Part shown: positions 19,764 to 29,984 of the stretch, one piece after another | Numbering within the stretch: the first letter of the stretch is position 1 | How the letters are laid out: each line of letters starts with the position of its first letter | Source of the DNA: Trichomonas vaginalis G3 | Lineage: Eukaryota > Parabasalia > Trichomonadida > Trichomonadidae | Assembly (NCBI RefSeq): GCF_026262505.1 | Contig: NC_067203.1 | Location: 16,876,392-16,940,391 of the forward strand | Length of the DNA stretch: 64,000 nucleotides | Reading direction: 5' to 3' | Program-made: the position numbers and the translations under genes | Notes under the pieces: generated by a model | The model's database searches: none | What the model saw: only the letters and a program-made list of their open reading frames with translations | What the model was told of the DNA's origin: nothing

Positions 19764-19843
19764 CCATCATGTAAACCTCGATGTCACTTTCGTGGCCGAG
19801 CGGAGCGAGGCCACGAAAGTGACATCGAGGTTTACATGGATGG
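19764..19843. repeat. Long perfect palindrome with 11-nt loop
   Basis: The 30-base arm at 19768-19797 (from CATGTAAACCTCGATG to CTTTCGTGGCC) is the exact reverse complement of 19809-19838. The loop is GAGCGGAGCGA (19798-19808). With one bulged base (19839) four more pairs, CCAT/ATGG, extend the stem to 19764-19843. The GC content is far above the surroundings. Each arm contains GTCACTTT, the core of the promoter-proximal motif seen at many starts in this window. Confidence 0.95.
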
Positions 19844-19904
19844 GTTCTATATATATACAGCTTGACCGGTAGAAAAGCGGATCGATTTTTATCAATAATT
19901 GGAC

Positions 19905-20150
19905 ATTCTATTTTTAATAAAATAAACATATATTTATATGGGAAATTAGGGAGATCTGAAACTCAAAAATTATTTTTGAATTTTAATATGATAAATATAA
20001 TTGTGACACATTTCAAAAAGCATTGTAGAATCTGATTTTATTTCTATATTTTATAAAATTAATATATGTTTGTATGGAAAATTCGGGAGATTCAAAACTC
20101 AAAAATTAAAACTCGATAATTTTAATATATCTTGATTCACATTTGTATGT
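19905..20150. repeat. Two diverged direct copies of a ~135-bp unit
   Basis: A phrase of the form AAATTAGGGAGATCTGAAACTC (near 19943) recurs as AAATTCGGGAGATTCAAAACTC (near 20081), with similar flanking AT-rich sequence (TATTTTATAAAATTAATATATG-like) on both sides. The copies differ by substitutions and small indels. Non-coding; lies between the long palindrome and the hairpin cluster and may be part of one element with them. Confidence 0.55.
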
Positions 20151-20671
20151 AAATTAGTATTAAATTATTAATATTTATCAACTCCATGATTCAAATTTAT
20201 TGATGTCAATAAAATTCATTTATATTATGAATATTAGACTATGTATGGTATGTGTGTTCTGGTAACATTAAAATCTCATATACTAGCAATTTGGCACTTT
20301 TTGTCACTTTTCATGAAATTTCAGTTTTCCTAAACTCGATTTTAATAATTGTTTTAGAATGCTAATATAATGTATAATTTATTTATCCAATCAAAATTTA
20401 AAAAAGTTCAGTATTTGCCATTTTAGACTTCAAGCTCGCGACACATTAACCGCTTTTTTAAAAATTGAGACTGACATCTCTAAAATCATCTAAAAAATCC
20501 AAATATCTAATAAAATCATATCATTAAAATTCCTCTCAATTTTAAAATTTTTTATAAATTGAGAATTAGATCTCTAATATCTTCTAAAAAATCCATATCT
20601 CACAAAAAAAACTAAGTTTTATTTTCACATTCAATTTCCCCAAAAAAAATCTTTTTACCTAACAGCAAGGC

Positions 20672-20755
20672 AGAAATTTGAAACGAAGTTTCAAATTTCT
20701 CAAGCTTGCATTCTGGGCACGTAAGTGCCCAGAATGCTAAAAGGCGCGTAGCGCC
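20672..20755. repeat. Cluster of three perfect hairpins
   Basis: Hairpin A: AGAAATTTGAAAC (20672-20684), loop GAA, GTTTCAAATTTCT (20688-20700). Hairpin B: GCATTCTGGGCAC (20708-20720), loop GTAA, GTGCCCAGAATGC (20725-20737). Hairpin C: GGCGC (20743-20747), loop GTA, GCGCC (20751-20755). All stems are perfect and all tips read C-G-(A/T)A..-G. Outer bases CAGC (near 20663) and GCTG (near 20758) could close the set into a cloverleaf-like fold. No coding frame crosses it. Confidence 0.93.
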
Positions 20756-21421
20756 GTCGCTGAAAATCAAATTTACCCTATTATAACATACTGGTGCAAT
20801 ACGTCAATTTATTTCACCTATAAATCCAAAAAACTTCAAATGAGATCACATTACAGTCTTGTTCCGATCATTGTTATTTACATCACCATATAACTTTAAT
20901 GAATAAAACATCAGTAACATTAAGAATGCAACTTTTTGAACTACCAAAATTTATCCAAAGGACAGTTTTTTTGTGGAATCCAGAAAATTGTCATTCATAT
21001 GCTTTCAGTCTCACAATAAAATTTAACATATTCAACTATATTATACAGATATGCATCTTTTTAAAATCATTTTACATAATTTAGGAATCAAAAGTTAAAG
21101 ATACGTATCTCTCTAATACTGATTGTTCCATCAGTGAGAGTGAGAGATAGATATCAAATGTGAGAGCTCGAATAATGCATTAATCACTAATTTGAAGTCC
21201 TGAACAAAATTTTGAAATCTTAAATCTTGAACAAAATGTTTCGACGTAACCGTTATTATCGTGTCTTTTCATATCTATGAGCTTAATGATAATTCATAAA
21301 TTATATAAGAAATCTATGCGAACATTGTTTTCTACATGTACAACCTAGCATTTCTTTCTTCCAATGAATTTTAAAGGTTTTGTATATGGTAATAACAAAT
21401 ATATGAGTTTTAAAATTTTTC
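20756..21421. other. Intergenic, nothing recognised
   Basis: AT-rich sequence between the hairpin cluster and the next ankyrin gene. A 61-codon open frame at 20899-21084 has no recognisable features and is probably chance. No clear start-site motif was seen directly before the ATG at 21422. Confidence 0.5.
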
Positions 21422-22846
21422 ATGTCTGATCTAGACAATAACCCAAATAAATACAATGAATTACGAAGTAACTACAAATACTACATCGATTCATATAATG
21501 CTTTGTATCAACTGAAAACGGAAAATGAAGAAGATTTAAACTTAATTTACAAAATAATCAAAACAGAACTGATTGATTCAAAGAAATATCTATCAACAAA
21601 TGCTATCATGGACATTTTAAATATCATTCCATATAATAATCACTATACAAAGTCATATTTATCTCTTATCAAACTCATATCAGACGATTATCATGTTAAA
21701 GAAGTCAGCAATGCTAAACTTATTTCAAACTTCCTATTTTTTAAGGAGTATACATTTAAATTAGACAAATCTAATGTTTTCGAAAAAATTAAATCAGGGG
21801 ATCTCGATATTCATATAGAAAATACAATTTACAGAGCAATTATTTATAATGACAAAGAAAGGGTCATCTTTTTCACGGAAAGAGATGGATTTGATAAAAA
21901 TCAAAAACTTAAATATGAATTTTATCCAGTTTCTATAGAAGGATTATCATTACTTGAATTATGCTGTTACCACGGCACAGTTGATTGTTACAAGTTATTA
22001 AGATCGAAATTTAACTCAGAAATAACACAAAGATGTCTTAAATTTTCATTTTTAGGAGGAAATCAAGAGATCGTGAGTGAATGCTTGAAATATCAAAAAC
22101 CAGATGAAGAATGCATGAAATATGCAATTATTTCACATAACAATGATTTTGTTACATTCTTGATGAATGAATACAATATACAGATTGATTTATATTATTG
22201 CGGAATATATAATAATCTTGAATCATTTTTAGTTTATTTCGATCAAACTAATGATTTTAAAAATTGCTTTATTTATTCAGCAATGTTTAATATTCCATCT
22301 CTTTGCGGTTATTTTCTTTCATTTGGTGCAAATATCAATGATAAAGATGATGACAGAAATACTGCTCTTCATTATGCAGCGGGTTGTAATTGTAAAGAAG
22401 TAGTCGATTTTCTAATTTCACATGGTGCAAATATACACGAAAAAGATGAAGATGGAAATACATCTCTTCATAAGGCAGCAGAATATAATAGTAAAGAAAC
22501 AACCGAAGCTCTTATTTCATTTGGTGCAAATATCGATGAAAAAAATATATTTGGAAATACTGCTCTTCATAATGCGGCATTGAAAAATTGTAAAGAAACA
22601 GCCGAAATTCTTATTTCGCATGGTGCAAATATAAATGAAAAAGATGAAGATGGAGAAACTGCTCTTCATTACACAGCACGTAGTAATAATGAAGAAACAG
22701 CTGAAATTCTTATTTCACATGGTGCAAATATCAATGAAAAAGATAAGTGTGGAAATACCGCCCTTCATATGGCAGTTTTGAAAAATAGTAAAGAAACAAT
22801 CGAAGTTCTTATTTCACATGGTGCAAATATCAATGAAAAAAAATAA
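21422..22846 (+). CDS. Ankyrin-repeat protein, 3' end frameshifted
   Basis: The 474-codon frame begins at an ATG. Residues ~1-250 are the helical N-terminal region common in trichomonad ankyrin proteins (YNELRSNYKYYIDSYNALYQL and onward), and ~295-474 hold about six ankyrin repeats with consensus GNTALHxAAxxNxKETxExLISHGANINEKD. The frame ends at TAA inside an A-run (GAAAAAAAATAATAATGG, about 22836), but the next 100 bases continue the same repeat in another frame (NNGETALHYAALKNNKETVEFLISYGANV). So the current stop arises from a length change in the A-run. The shortened protein still has intact repeats and could be functional. Confidence 0.82.
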   Translation: MSDLDNNPNKYNELRSNYKYYIDSYNALYQLKTENEEDLNLIYKIIKTELIDSKKYLSTNAIMDILNIIPYNNHYTKSYLSLIKLISDDYHVKEVSNAKLISNFLFFKEYTFKLDKSNVFEKIKSGDLDIHIENTIYRAIIYNDKERVIFFTERDGFDKNQKLKYEFYPVSIEGLSLLELCCYHGTVDCYKLLRSKFNSEITQRCLKFSFLGGNQEIVSECLKYQKPDEECMKYAIISHNNDFVTFLMNEYNIQIDLYYCGIYNNLESFLVYFDQTNDFKNCFIYSAMFNIPSLCGYFLSFGANINDKDDDRNTALHYAAGCNCKEVVDFLISHGANIHEKDEDGNTSLHKAAEYNSKETTEALISFGANIDEKNIFGNTALHNAALKNCKETAEILISHGANINEKDEDGETALHYTARSNNEETAEILISHGANINEKDKCGNTALHMAVLKNSKETIEVLISHGANINEKK

Positions 22847-23005
22847 TAATGGAGAAACAGCACTTCATTATGCAGCATTGAAAAATAATAAAGAAACAGT
22901 CGAATTTCTTATTTCATATGGTGCAAATGTCAGTAAAAATGTGGAAATACAGAACTTAATAGTAAAGAAATAGCTGAACTTCTTATTTCACAAGGTGACC
23001 ACTGA
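22847..23005 (+). pseudogene. Decayed C-terminal ankyrin repeats of the preceding gene
   Basis: After the stop at 22844-22846 the DNA still encodes an ankyrin repeat (GETALHYAALKNNKETVEFL) in a shifted frame. A second change near 22945 shifts it again, and the last piece reads CGNTELNSKEIAELLISQGDH before a TGA at about 23003. The final repeat also lacks its middle part. These look like the former last two repeats of the 21422 gene, lost to translation. Confidence 0.75.
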
Positions 23006-23686
23006 TACTACTTTCATTTTCTTCTTTCTACTATTATTAGCTAGAGCATCCAACTAATGCTGCTACAGTGTAACATAATGCTACATGACTAGATTGGAAG
23101 TCATTCTATAATTCAATGTACACCGTTACTATGCTTCATATGTCAAGCATAATAGGAACAATTTTGCTCGATATCTTTGTTGTCAATGAAGTTTTCTCCT
23201 TTAGTTATATGCATCTTTTTAGGGAGTTCGAGCAAGAATCAAAAAATATTTTTCTTATATTAACATGAATTTCCAATCAATATGGTATATAGTTAATATA
23301 TTTACAGTAAATTCAAATCAAATATATGCTCATGAAAAAGGAGTATTCTATTTTTAAGAATATTACAGATGGAACATCAACTCTTAAAAATATGTCGATC
23401 ATGTGCATAAAATTTACGGACTATAAAAATAAACAATGTTTTAGAGGACAAACGCAATAATAAATGAAGAAATGGTCGGGATAGCTCAAGTATGTCACTT
23501 TTAATTAAAAACGATTTCAGTTTTGAATAGATTGAGACGGTAGTGCTCAAATGTTCGGTTCACAAAATTTAACCACGTAACTACTCAATATGATTTATAG
23601 AAGGAGGATTAATGTAATGTAAAAAATTTTGTGAGCAACAAATTTTCATTGTTTTTTTATGACGTTGATAGTATTTTTGATATAGA
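23006..23686. other. Intergenic, nothing recognised
   Basis: AT-rich. A GTCACTTTTAA phrase at about 23496 resembles the start-site motif found elsewhere, but no ATG-led frame follows it closely. No hairpin, RNA gene or domain homology was seen. Confidence 0.45.
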
Positions 23687-24764
23687 ATGACCGACACGAT
23701 GAATGAAACAGATATGCCCAAAGAATCAAAATATGTAGCAGAATCAACATCCACTTCGGTACCTAGTTCAACAAGTGGCGCTTCTAGTGAAGTTTTAATT
23801 TGCCCTACCTATGATAGTTCTTGGATGTATTGTTCGCATGATACCCCAAGATGCGAAAAATCAACTCGTGCATTTGAACAAAAAGGAAGACTACCACCAA
23901 TTTGCGAACGACCACAATTAGCTCAGCATTTTCAGAGACAAAAAATCTTAAGCATGCTAGCAAGTAATTACGACGAAGCTGATAAATACAATCAACTGAA
24001 AAAACAGTTTTCAGAAGCATGTGCTACCAAAGATCTCAAAAATAATCGCAACTACTATATTATTGATGTCGAAAGGAAAATTGACTCCACCAAAGACATA
24101 TCATCAAAATGTAATAGCAAGTGGGACAAAAAAAATCAATGATTTTAAAGTTGATTGTTTATATAAACTTGATGATCTCAAGCTAAAGCATCTAGCTGAA
24201 ATCCAAAAGTTCAATGACTATTGGGCAAGCGAAGAAATCCTTGTTCGCTACTCGAGTCCATCACCAGAGCTTCAAGATTTGTATCACCAAGAGGAAAAGC
24301 TCGTGGAGTTCAAGGAATATGCACAAGCAGCTAACATACGCCAATATCGAATTAGTCTTGAAGAAAAAGAAACAAAGGAATCACAAGAAAAGTTATTATC
24401 TGACGCAAAATCAAAGTTAAGAATACTTGAGAAAAAGCACCAATATGAGCTTGAGCGTCTCGAAGCTTATTTTCAAGAAGGAATAAGGAAATTACAATAT
24501 AAAAAAGAAAATGATGCAATTATGTTCCAAAAAAGATTAATTAAGTTAAACAAAGACCACGAAAATCCAATAGATAGAGCTCCACTTCCTGCTTCATGGA
24601 GATTCAGCGAAATGGGAACCCAAACTCCTATGGCTGTAACAACTCCAAGGACAAGAGTGAAATTCGCCAACTTTAAGAAGACAAAACCAATTGTCAAGCT
24701 TGAATTGCACGGAATTACATCTCGACCATCGACTTGTATCCAACGTGTTCGAATTCAACTTTAA
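23687..24764 (+). pseudogene. Coiled-coil protein gene split by one frame change (~355 codons in total)
   Basis: The first frame (ATG 23687, 151 codons, stop at 24142) encodes a Ser/Thr-rich N-terminus and a helical segment (ERPQLAQHFQRQKILSMLASNYDEADKYNQLKKQF). The second frame runs to TAA at 24762-24764 and carries a long coiled coil (EEKLVEFKEYAQAANIRQYR; KSKLRILEKKHQYELERLEAYF) and a basic tail with TPMAVTTPRTRVKF. Coding character switches from one frame to the other between about 24095 and 24140, near an A7-8 run. There is no recognisable intron boundary there. Either the gene is broken, the assembly has a homopolymer error, or the junction is recoded. The intact product would be a structural coiled-coil protein of unknown function. 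Confidence 0.65.
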
Positions 24765-25265
24765 TTTTTAACTAATTTGTTCTTATTTATATGTATTTTA
24801 CCATGTAAATATATCTTGTTATATTAAAATCTTCATTATTGATATTGTCTTTCATTAAATATGACTTGAATTAACAGATCTCAATTCAAATTATAACAAA
24901 TCAATACAAAACATGTTTTCTTGATACGAAGCATTATAATGTAATAATTGTTTGACTATTTGATGATTGCTCTTCAATGATAAACAATAATAAGAATGAT
25001 CTTATATATATATTTCAAAGTATAGAAGCTTTTATTTATTAATTTACATATAAATTGATGAAAATCTATATGTCTTTAGGAAATCTTTCCATGTTAATAT
25101 ATTAATTAAACTTCATCACAGCTAATTTAAAATATAATGAAGCTTGTCTTTAGAATTTCTAAAATCTCTTCAATAGGAAACTCAATGAAAGAGTCTAATT
25201 TACTTTGATTACAAAATTTTAGAAAATCAAATTTTGAATTTAAAAAACCATAATAAATAAAGCTT
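24765..25265. other. Intergenic between convergent genes
   Basis: About 500 bases of AT-rich DNA between two genes that point toward each other. No gene, hairpin or repeat was recognised. Confidence 0.5.
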
Positions 25266-25733
25266 TTATTTCTTAGCCTTAAGTCTGGCTTCACGCTGAG
25301 CATCGGCTTCTGGTCCAATTGCCTTTAGAGGATCGCGATTAGTTGGATTCCTTGTAACATCTGTTGAACTATGCTTATGATTAAAAATAGACTTAGAATA
25401 ATATTCGTATGCATCCCAACCAATCTCCTGTGATGTAGTAATTGGGAATTTATATTTCTGGCGAGGATCTTGAATGGTTCTATCCATTCTTAGAGTAGAA
25501 AGCATAGCTGTATCTTCTGCTGTGAAGTCATCATCATGTTTAGATGAGCAAAATGAGTTAACTAATGGTTTATCTGGTGTTGGCTCTTGAAGTGAATTTA
25601 ATGATGGTTGAAATGTAGTATATTCTTTAGCATTTCTTTCCTCCATTTTTACTGTCTCTTTAAGAATAGCATCAGCAACAAATGGATTGACTTCCCTTGG
25701 TGGACGCGCTTCTTTGGCTTCTTTCTTTGTCAT
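25266..25733 (-). CDS. CFAP144: CFAP144/FAM183-family ciliary protein, 155 aa
   Basis: ATG at 25733 on the minus strand. The middle and C-terminal parts match the family well from memory: DPRQKYKFPITTSQEIGWD corresponds to GPRKKYPETQTEGQEIGWD of the human protein, followed by a His/Asn-rich SKSIFNHKHSSTDVTR block and a basic end (EARLKAKK). An N-terminal helix (ILKETVKMEERNAKEYTTF) matches RAQKLYTQY. CFAP144 is a microtubule inner protein of axonemal doublets, so this gene would serve the trichomonad flagella. The sense-strand AAAAGTGAC motif lies about 32 bases upstream of the ATG (25774-25766). Length fits the family (~130-160 aa). Confidence 0.8.
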   Translation of the reverse strand: MTKKEAKEARPPREVNPFVADAILKETVKMEERNAKEYTTFQPSLNSLQEPTPDKPLVNSFCSSKHDDDFTAEDTAMLSTLRMDRTIQDPRQKYKFPITTSQEIGWDAYEYYSKSIFNHKHSSTDVTRNPTNRDPLKAIGPEADAQREARLKAKK

Positions 25734-26176
25734 TTGAATGAAAGTAAATACGTTAGTTATATAGCGTCACTTTTATTTCCATCTAAAAATTTCTAGAGAT
25801 TTGATAATGAACTCTTTCCATGGATAAGTATTTAGCTTATGCAATTCCTACTCTATGCAATTGTAGTTATTTTGGTGAGTAAATTTTATAATGTTTAAAC
25901 ATTCATTTGTTGGAGTTGAAAATTGTCCTGAATACTCATTGAAGGTACATAATATCGCAGTGATGGCACGTTCGAAACTTAATTATTAGTTATCAGCGCT
26001 TTCAAACGTTTTCTCTGATTTCAAAAACTTGACACAACCTCTCAATTATCCGAAACGTGTCGAAGGAAATAATTAGTTATGGATGCTAATCCATCCAAAT
26101 AAAATTTTTCTTTACTGCAGTTTGTAAATCTGACCAGTTTCAAACATTTGACTAACAAAAAAATATTGATTAACTA
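25734..26176. promoter_or_regulatory. Divergent intergenic region with promoter motif
   Basis: The region serves the CFAP144-like gene (left) and the EF-hand gene (right). GTCACTTTT on the plus strand at 25766-25774 is AAAAGTGAC in the sense of the leftward gene. No comparable motif is clear within 40 bases of the rightward ATG (26177). Confidence 0.4.
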
Positions 26177-26641
26177 ATGTCTGAAACACAAAGCGACGTC
26201 ATTACCCAACTCAAAGAATTATATGATTTAGTCGATCTTGATCATTCAGGAGGAATTGATTATAATGAAATGGTCAACATGCTCAAAGAATGCAAAATTG
26301 ATAGTGCCGTTGTCAGCACTTCACTCTTATGGTATGTAGCCGATAAAGACGAAAATGGTGTAATTACATTTGACGAATTTAAAGACCTCGTCCTTGACTT
26401 ACCTTCAATTCTCGCTCTACCGGATTTCATTGCCGAATTAGTTTTCGACAAAATTGATGCCGATAGCTCAGGAAACATCGGAGTTTCCGAGATTAAGACA
26501 ATGTTCAAATCCTTTGGCATCCCTATCACATGGGACCAAGCAGAAGTCATACTTAACCAGTTTGATGAGGACCAAAACGGAACTCTCGAACTTGACGAGT
26601 TTGTTAATTTCGTTAGAATGCTTTCATCAAAGCTGAAATAA
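26177..26641 (+). CDS. Four-EF-hand calcium-binding protein, calmodulin/centrin-like, 154 aa
   Basis: Four canonical 12-residue calcium loops are present: DLDHSGGIDYNE (20-31), DKDENGVITFDE (56-67), DADSSGNIGVSE (94-105) and DEDQNGTLELDE (130-141). All have D at position 1, G at 6 and E at 12, so all four should bind calcium. Length and spacing are those of calmodulin-superfamily proteins, but the linker (LDLPSILALPDFIAELVF) differs from calmodulin and centrin, so it is a divergent relative. It probably acts as a cytosolic or cytoskeletal calcium sensor. Confidence 0.9.
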   Translation: MSETQSDVITQLKELYDLVDLDHSGGIDYNEMVNMLKECKIDSAVVSTSLLWYVADKDENGVITFDEFKDLVLDLPSILALPDFIAELVFDKIDADSSGNIGVSEIKTMFKSFGIPITWDQAEVILNQFDEDQNGTLELDEFVNFVRMLSSKLK

Positions 26642-27289
26642 AAAAAATCATATATGTCAATCTACATTTTTATTGTTATATATGCAATAACTTGAATTTT
26701 ATAGTATTTTCTGTCTATATATATCTAATTCTATCATATATCTGGCTTTCGAAGTAATCTGGAATTATATCTTATCAATTGTATAAAGCAAGGATTAATA
26801 TTGCAGATATACATAATTTGCATTTCTATATGATAGATCATCTCAAATGTAAGTTATTTGGAAACAAATAATTATGATTTTCCTCTACCTTTATTTGAAA
26901 CTCTCAAAACGCATATCTAAAGCTATGGTGTTATTTAAAAATGTGCCATTGTTTCTTGATTCCAGAAATTTTTATTCTCATAATTTACCTGAAATAGAAA
27001 GGAGAAATTAAATGATAACGAACAAATTGTATTGATAAGACCATAAGCTGAATTGAGGAATAGTATTTCACACATCTTATTTTCATTGGCATACCATTAT
27101 CACACTAGCCATTTTCATGTGGCTTGTAATATTGTCCAAATATCGGCAGCTTGGCATTCTGTCTTTAGAGACTCAAATCCTCATATAAGCTAGTATATCA
27201 ACTAATCGAGTGTATGTCAAGTTAGTGTTTATCATTAAAAACTAATATGATATTAAAAAAAATACATTTTATAAAACAACAAAATAATT
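26642..27289. other. Intergenic between convergent genes
   Basis: About 650 bases of AT-rich DNA at the 3' ends of the EF-hand gene and the giant coiled-coil gene. Nothing recognised. Confidence 0.5.
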
Positions 27290-29984
27290 TTAAGAACTTA
27301 TATCTTCGACATGTTCAGGAGAACCAAGAGCAGCCATTAGTTCTCTGTGTTGTTCTTCCAATGAGTTCATTATGTTGTAAATTGCTTGGACGGCAGTTGA
27401 AGCGAACTGTGCAGTTGACTGATTCACTCCCATTCTCTTCTTTAATTCCTCATTTTCTTTCTTTTGTCTCTCCAATTCCTGAGAAATTATTTCATTCACA
27501 GAATTCTTAGACACAGTTTCTTTCAGAGCTTTGAATTCTTCAACAACTTCAGCCAAAGCTTCAGAACATCTGCAGTTGCAAACAGAACCAGAATTCTTTA
27601 GTTCTTCCTGAACGAAATTCAATTTCTTCTGAAGAACTTTTATTGTAGAACGAGCTTTTTCTAGCTCAATCAATTCAGATTTCATTACAATTGTTTCTTT
27701 CTGCATAGAAAGAACTTTCTCTTGCAAAACATTGATATCTCCTGTTTCATTTGATTTGGAGAGTTTCTCTTCCTCCAAATCTTTAATTTCATCATTCATT
27801 CTCTCTATTTTTTCTTGGTTTTCTTTGTTGATTTGTTCCAATTCAGAAATTCTTTTTTCGAATTTCGTTTTTTCTTTCAAAGAAAATTCGAGTTTGTTCT
27901 GCAAATCTTCAATGATTTGCTCGTTCTCGTTCATATTGATGAAAGAACTCTCGTTATTCTGTTGCTCGAGCTCTCTCTTCTCTTGCAAAACCTTCGACAA
28001 CTTCGTGTTCGCTTCGATTAATTCGGATTGAACTGTTGTCAGTTTTCTTCTTAATTCGGAAGAAGAAGAAATTTCTTTCGTGATTGTTTCAATCTTTATT
28101 CTGAGTTCGTTGTTCTCTTCAATGAGTTTTCGCTCAGAATCAGTTGCAACTAACAAAGAACTCTCGTTTCGCAATGTTTCGTTTTCTCGCTGCAAATTCG
28201 CGATTTTTTCGGTCAATTCGACAATTGTTAAGCGCTGTGATTCAACGCTTTGCTGCAATTTCTCAATTGTCTTAGCCATCTTTCGCAATTCGCGTGGTGT
28301 TGACATCGGAGTCAAAATTTGTGAAATACTCGTGTCAACAGGGGATGTTGAGGAGTTAGAACTCATCTGCTTGCTGAGTTTGTTGTTGACAGACCTGAGT
28401 TTCTTGTTTTCTTCACTCAATTCTGTTAATTTCTGTTGGAGAAGCTGAATTTGCTCATTTTCATCGGACCAAATCTTCTTTTCCATGAGTTTGTTGAGCT
28501 TGTCCTTGAGTTCAGCCTTTTCAACATCACTTCTGGCCTTTTCTGACCTTGAATTTTCGATTTGAGATTTAAGATTTTTAATTTCTTTCTGGAGATCATT
28601 TATATCAGAAGAAATCTTTGAGTTTTCGATCAAATACTTTCTATTTTCTTCTTCAAGTTCTTTAATTCTCTTATTTTCATCAGATTCCAAAATACTTTCT
28701 TCGTAATCGGAATAATCCTGTTTAAACCTCTCCAACTGAGACATTAGATCTTTGTTTTCAACTTCTAAGTTGATTTTTTCTGATTTCAAAGAATTAATCA
28801 AATTTTCAAGATTTGAAAGTTCATTTTGATAATCAGAGACTTTAGATCTCAGATCAATGTTCTCTATTTCATAATCATGCATTTGGTTCCTGTCTTCTTC
28901 ATCTTCTTGTTTAATTTCTTCGATTTCTTGCAAAAGTTCTTCATTTTGCTTCTTTAACTCATTTATTTGTGTCTCTAGTTGTTGGACCTTCTTTGGAGAG
29001 TTGTTTCTCATGTTTTCGATTGTTTTGGCCAAATCATTGTTGTCATTCAACAAATTTTCATTTTCTTTCTGAAGAAGACTCTTATTTCTTTGGTTTTCAT
29101 TGATTTTCTGCTTCAAATCTTCATTTTCTTTGGAAATTTTCGTGATATCTTCTTGCAAAGATTTAATTAACTTTGCCTGGCGTGGAGAAGCATTAGATTT
29201 ATCTTGTAGCTTCTTTAATGCTTCAATTTCTTCTTTAAGTCTCTCATTTTCATTTTGAAGTTGTAATATTTCGTTATTTTGTGGAGAACTTAAACTGTGA
29301 CTTCTTCTCGATGTTGTAGAGCGTGGCGTCTCCAATATTGATGAACCAGAGCTATACCTGTTCGATCTATTTTGTAAAACTTTTAATAATTCTTCAGCTT
29401 TTTGTAATTTGTCACTTTTTTCATTAATTAATTTTTGATTTTCAATTTCATTTGATTTCAACTGATTAATTAATGACTTTAATTGTTCATTTTCACTTTG
29501 TAGACTCTGTAACTTCCTTGGAGATATGAATGATTTAGTTTCTTCTTGTTGTATCTTTTGAGATTGTAATTCTTTGAGTTTTTCATTTTCTTGTTTCACA
29601 GAGTTTGATTCTTCTTTAAGTTTCTGAATTTCTGATTGGAGTTTTCTTGGAGAAGGAGATTTAGTTTGTTGCAATTTTTCTATTGTTGATTGTAGTTCAT
29701 CTATTTCTTCTTGTAATTTCTCATTTTCTTCTTGAAGAGATTGGAAATCTTGTTGTAATTTGTTTGGAGTATTTAACAATGATTTTGATTGTAGTTTCTC
29801 TATTTCTTCTTGTAACTTTTCATTCTTTTGTTTCAATGAATTATTCTCTTGTTGTAACTTCTTTGGAGAAGGAGAAACTGATTTATTATTTTTAAGTAAA
29901 TCATTCTCTTGTTGTAATTTCTCAACTGTATTTTGTAATTCTTCGATTTCTTCTTGTAACTTTTCATTTTCTTGTTTCAAAGAA

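Noticed and set aside
19545-19929. Open frames on both strands across the palindrome
   Set aside because: They exist only because the palindrome lacks stops; they share the inverted-repeat sequence and have no protein features.
23490-23522. GTATGT...TTTCAG as a mini-intron
   Set aside because: Only ~30 bases long, lacks the conserved branch/3' motif and sits in non-coding DNA.
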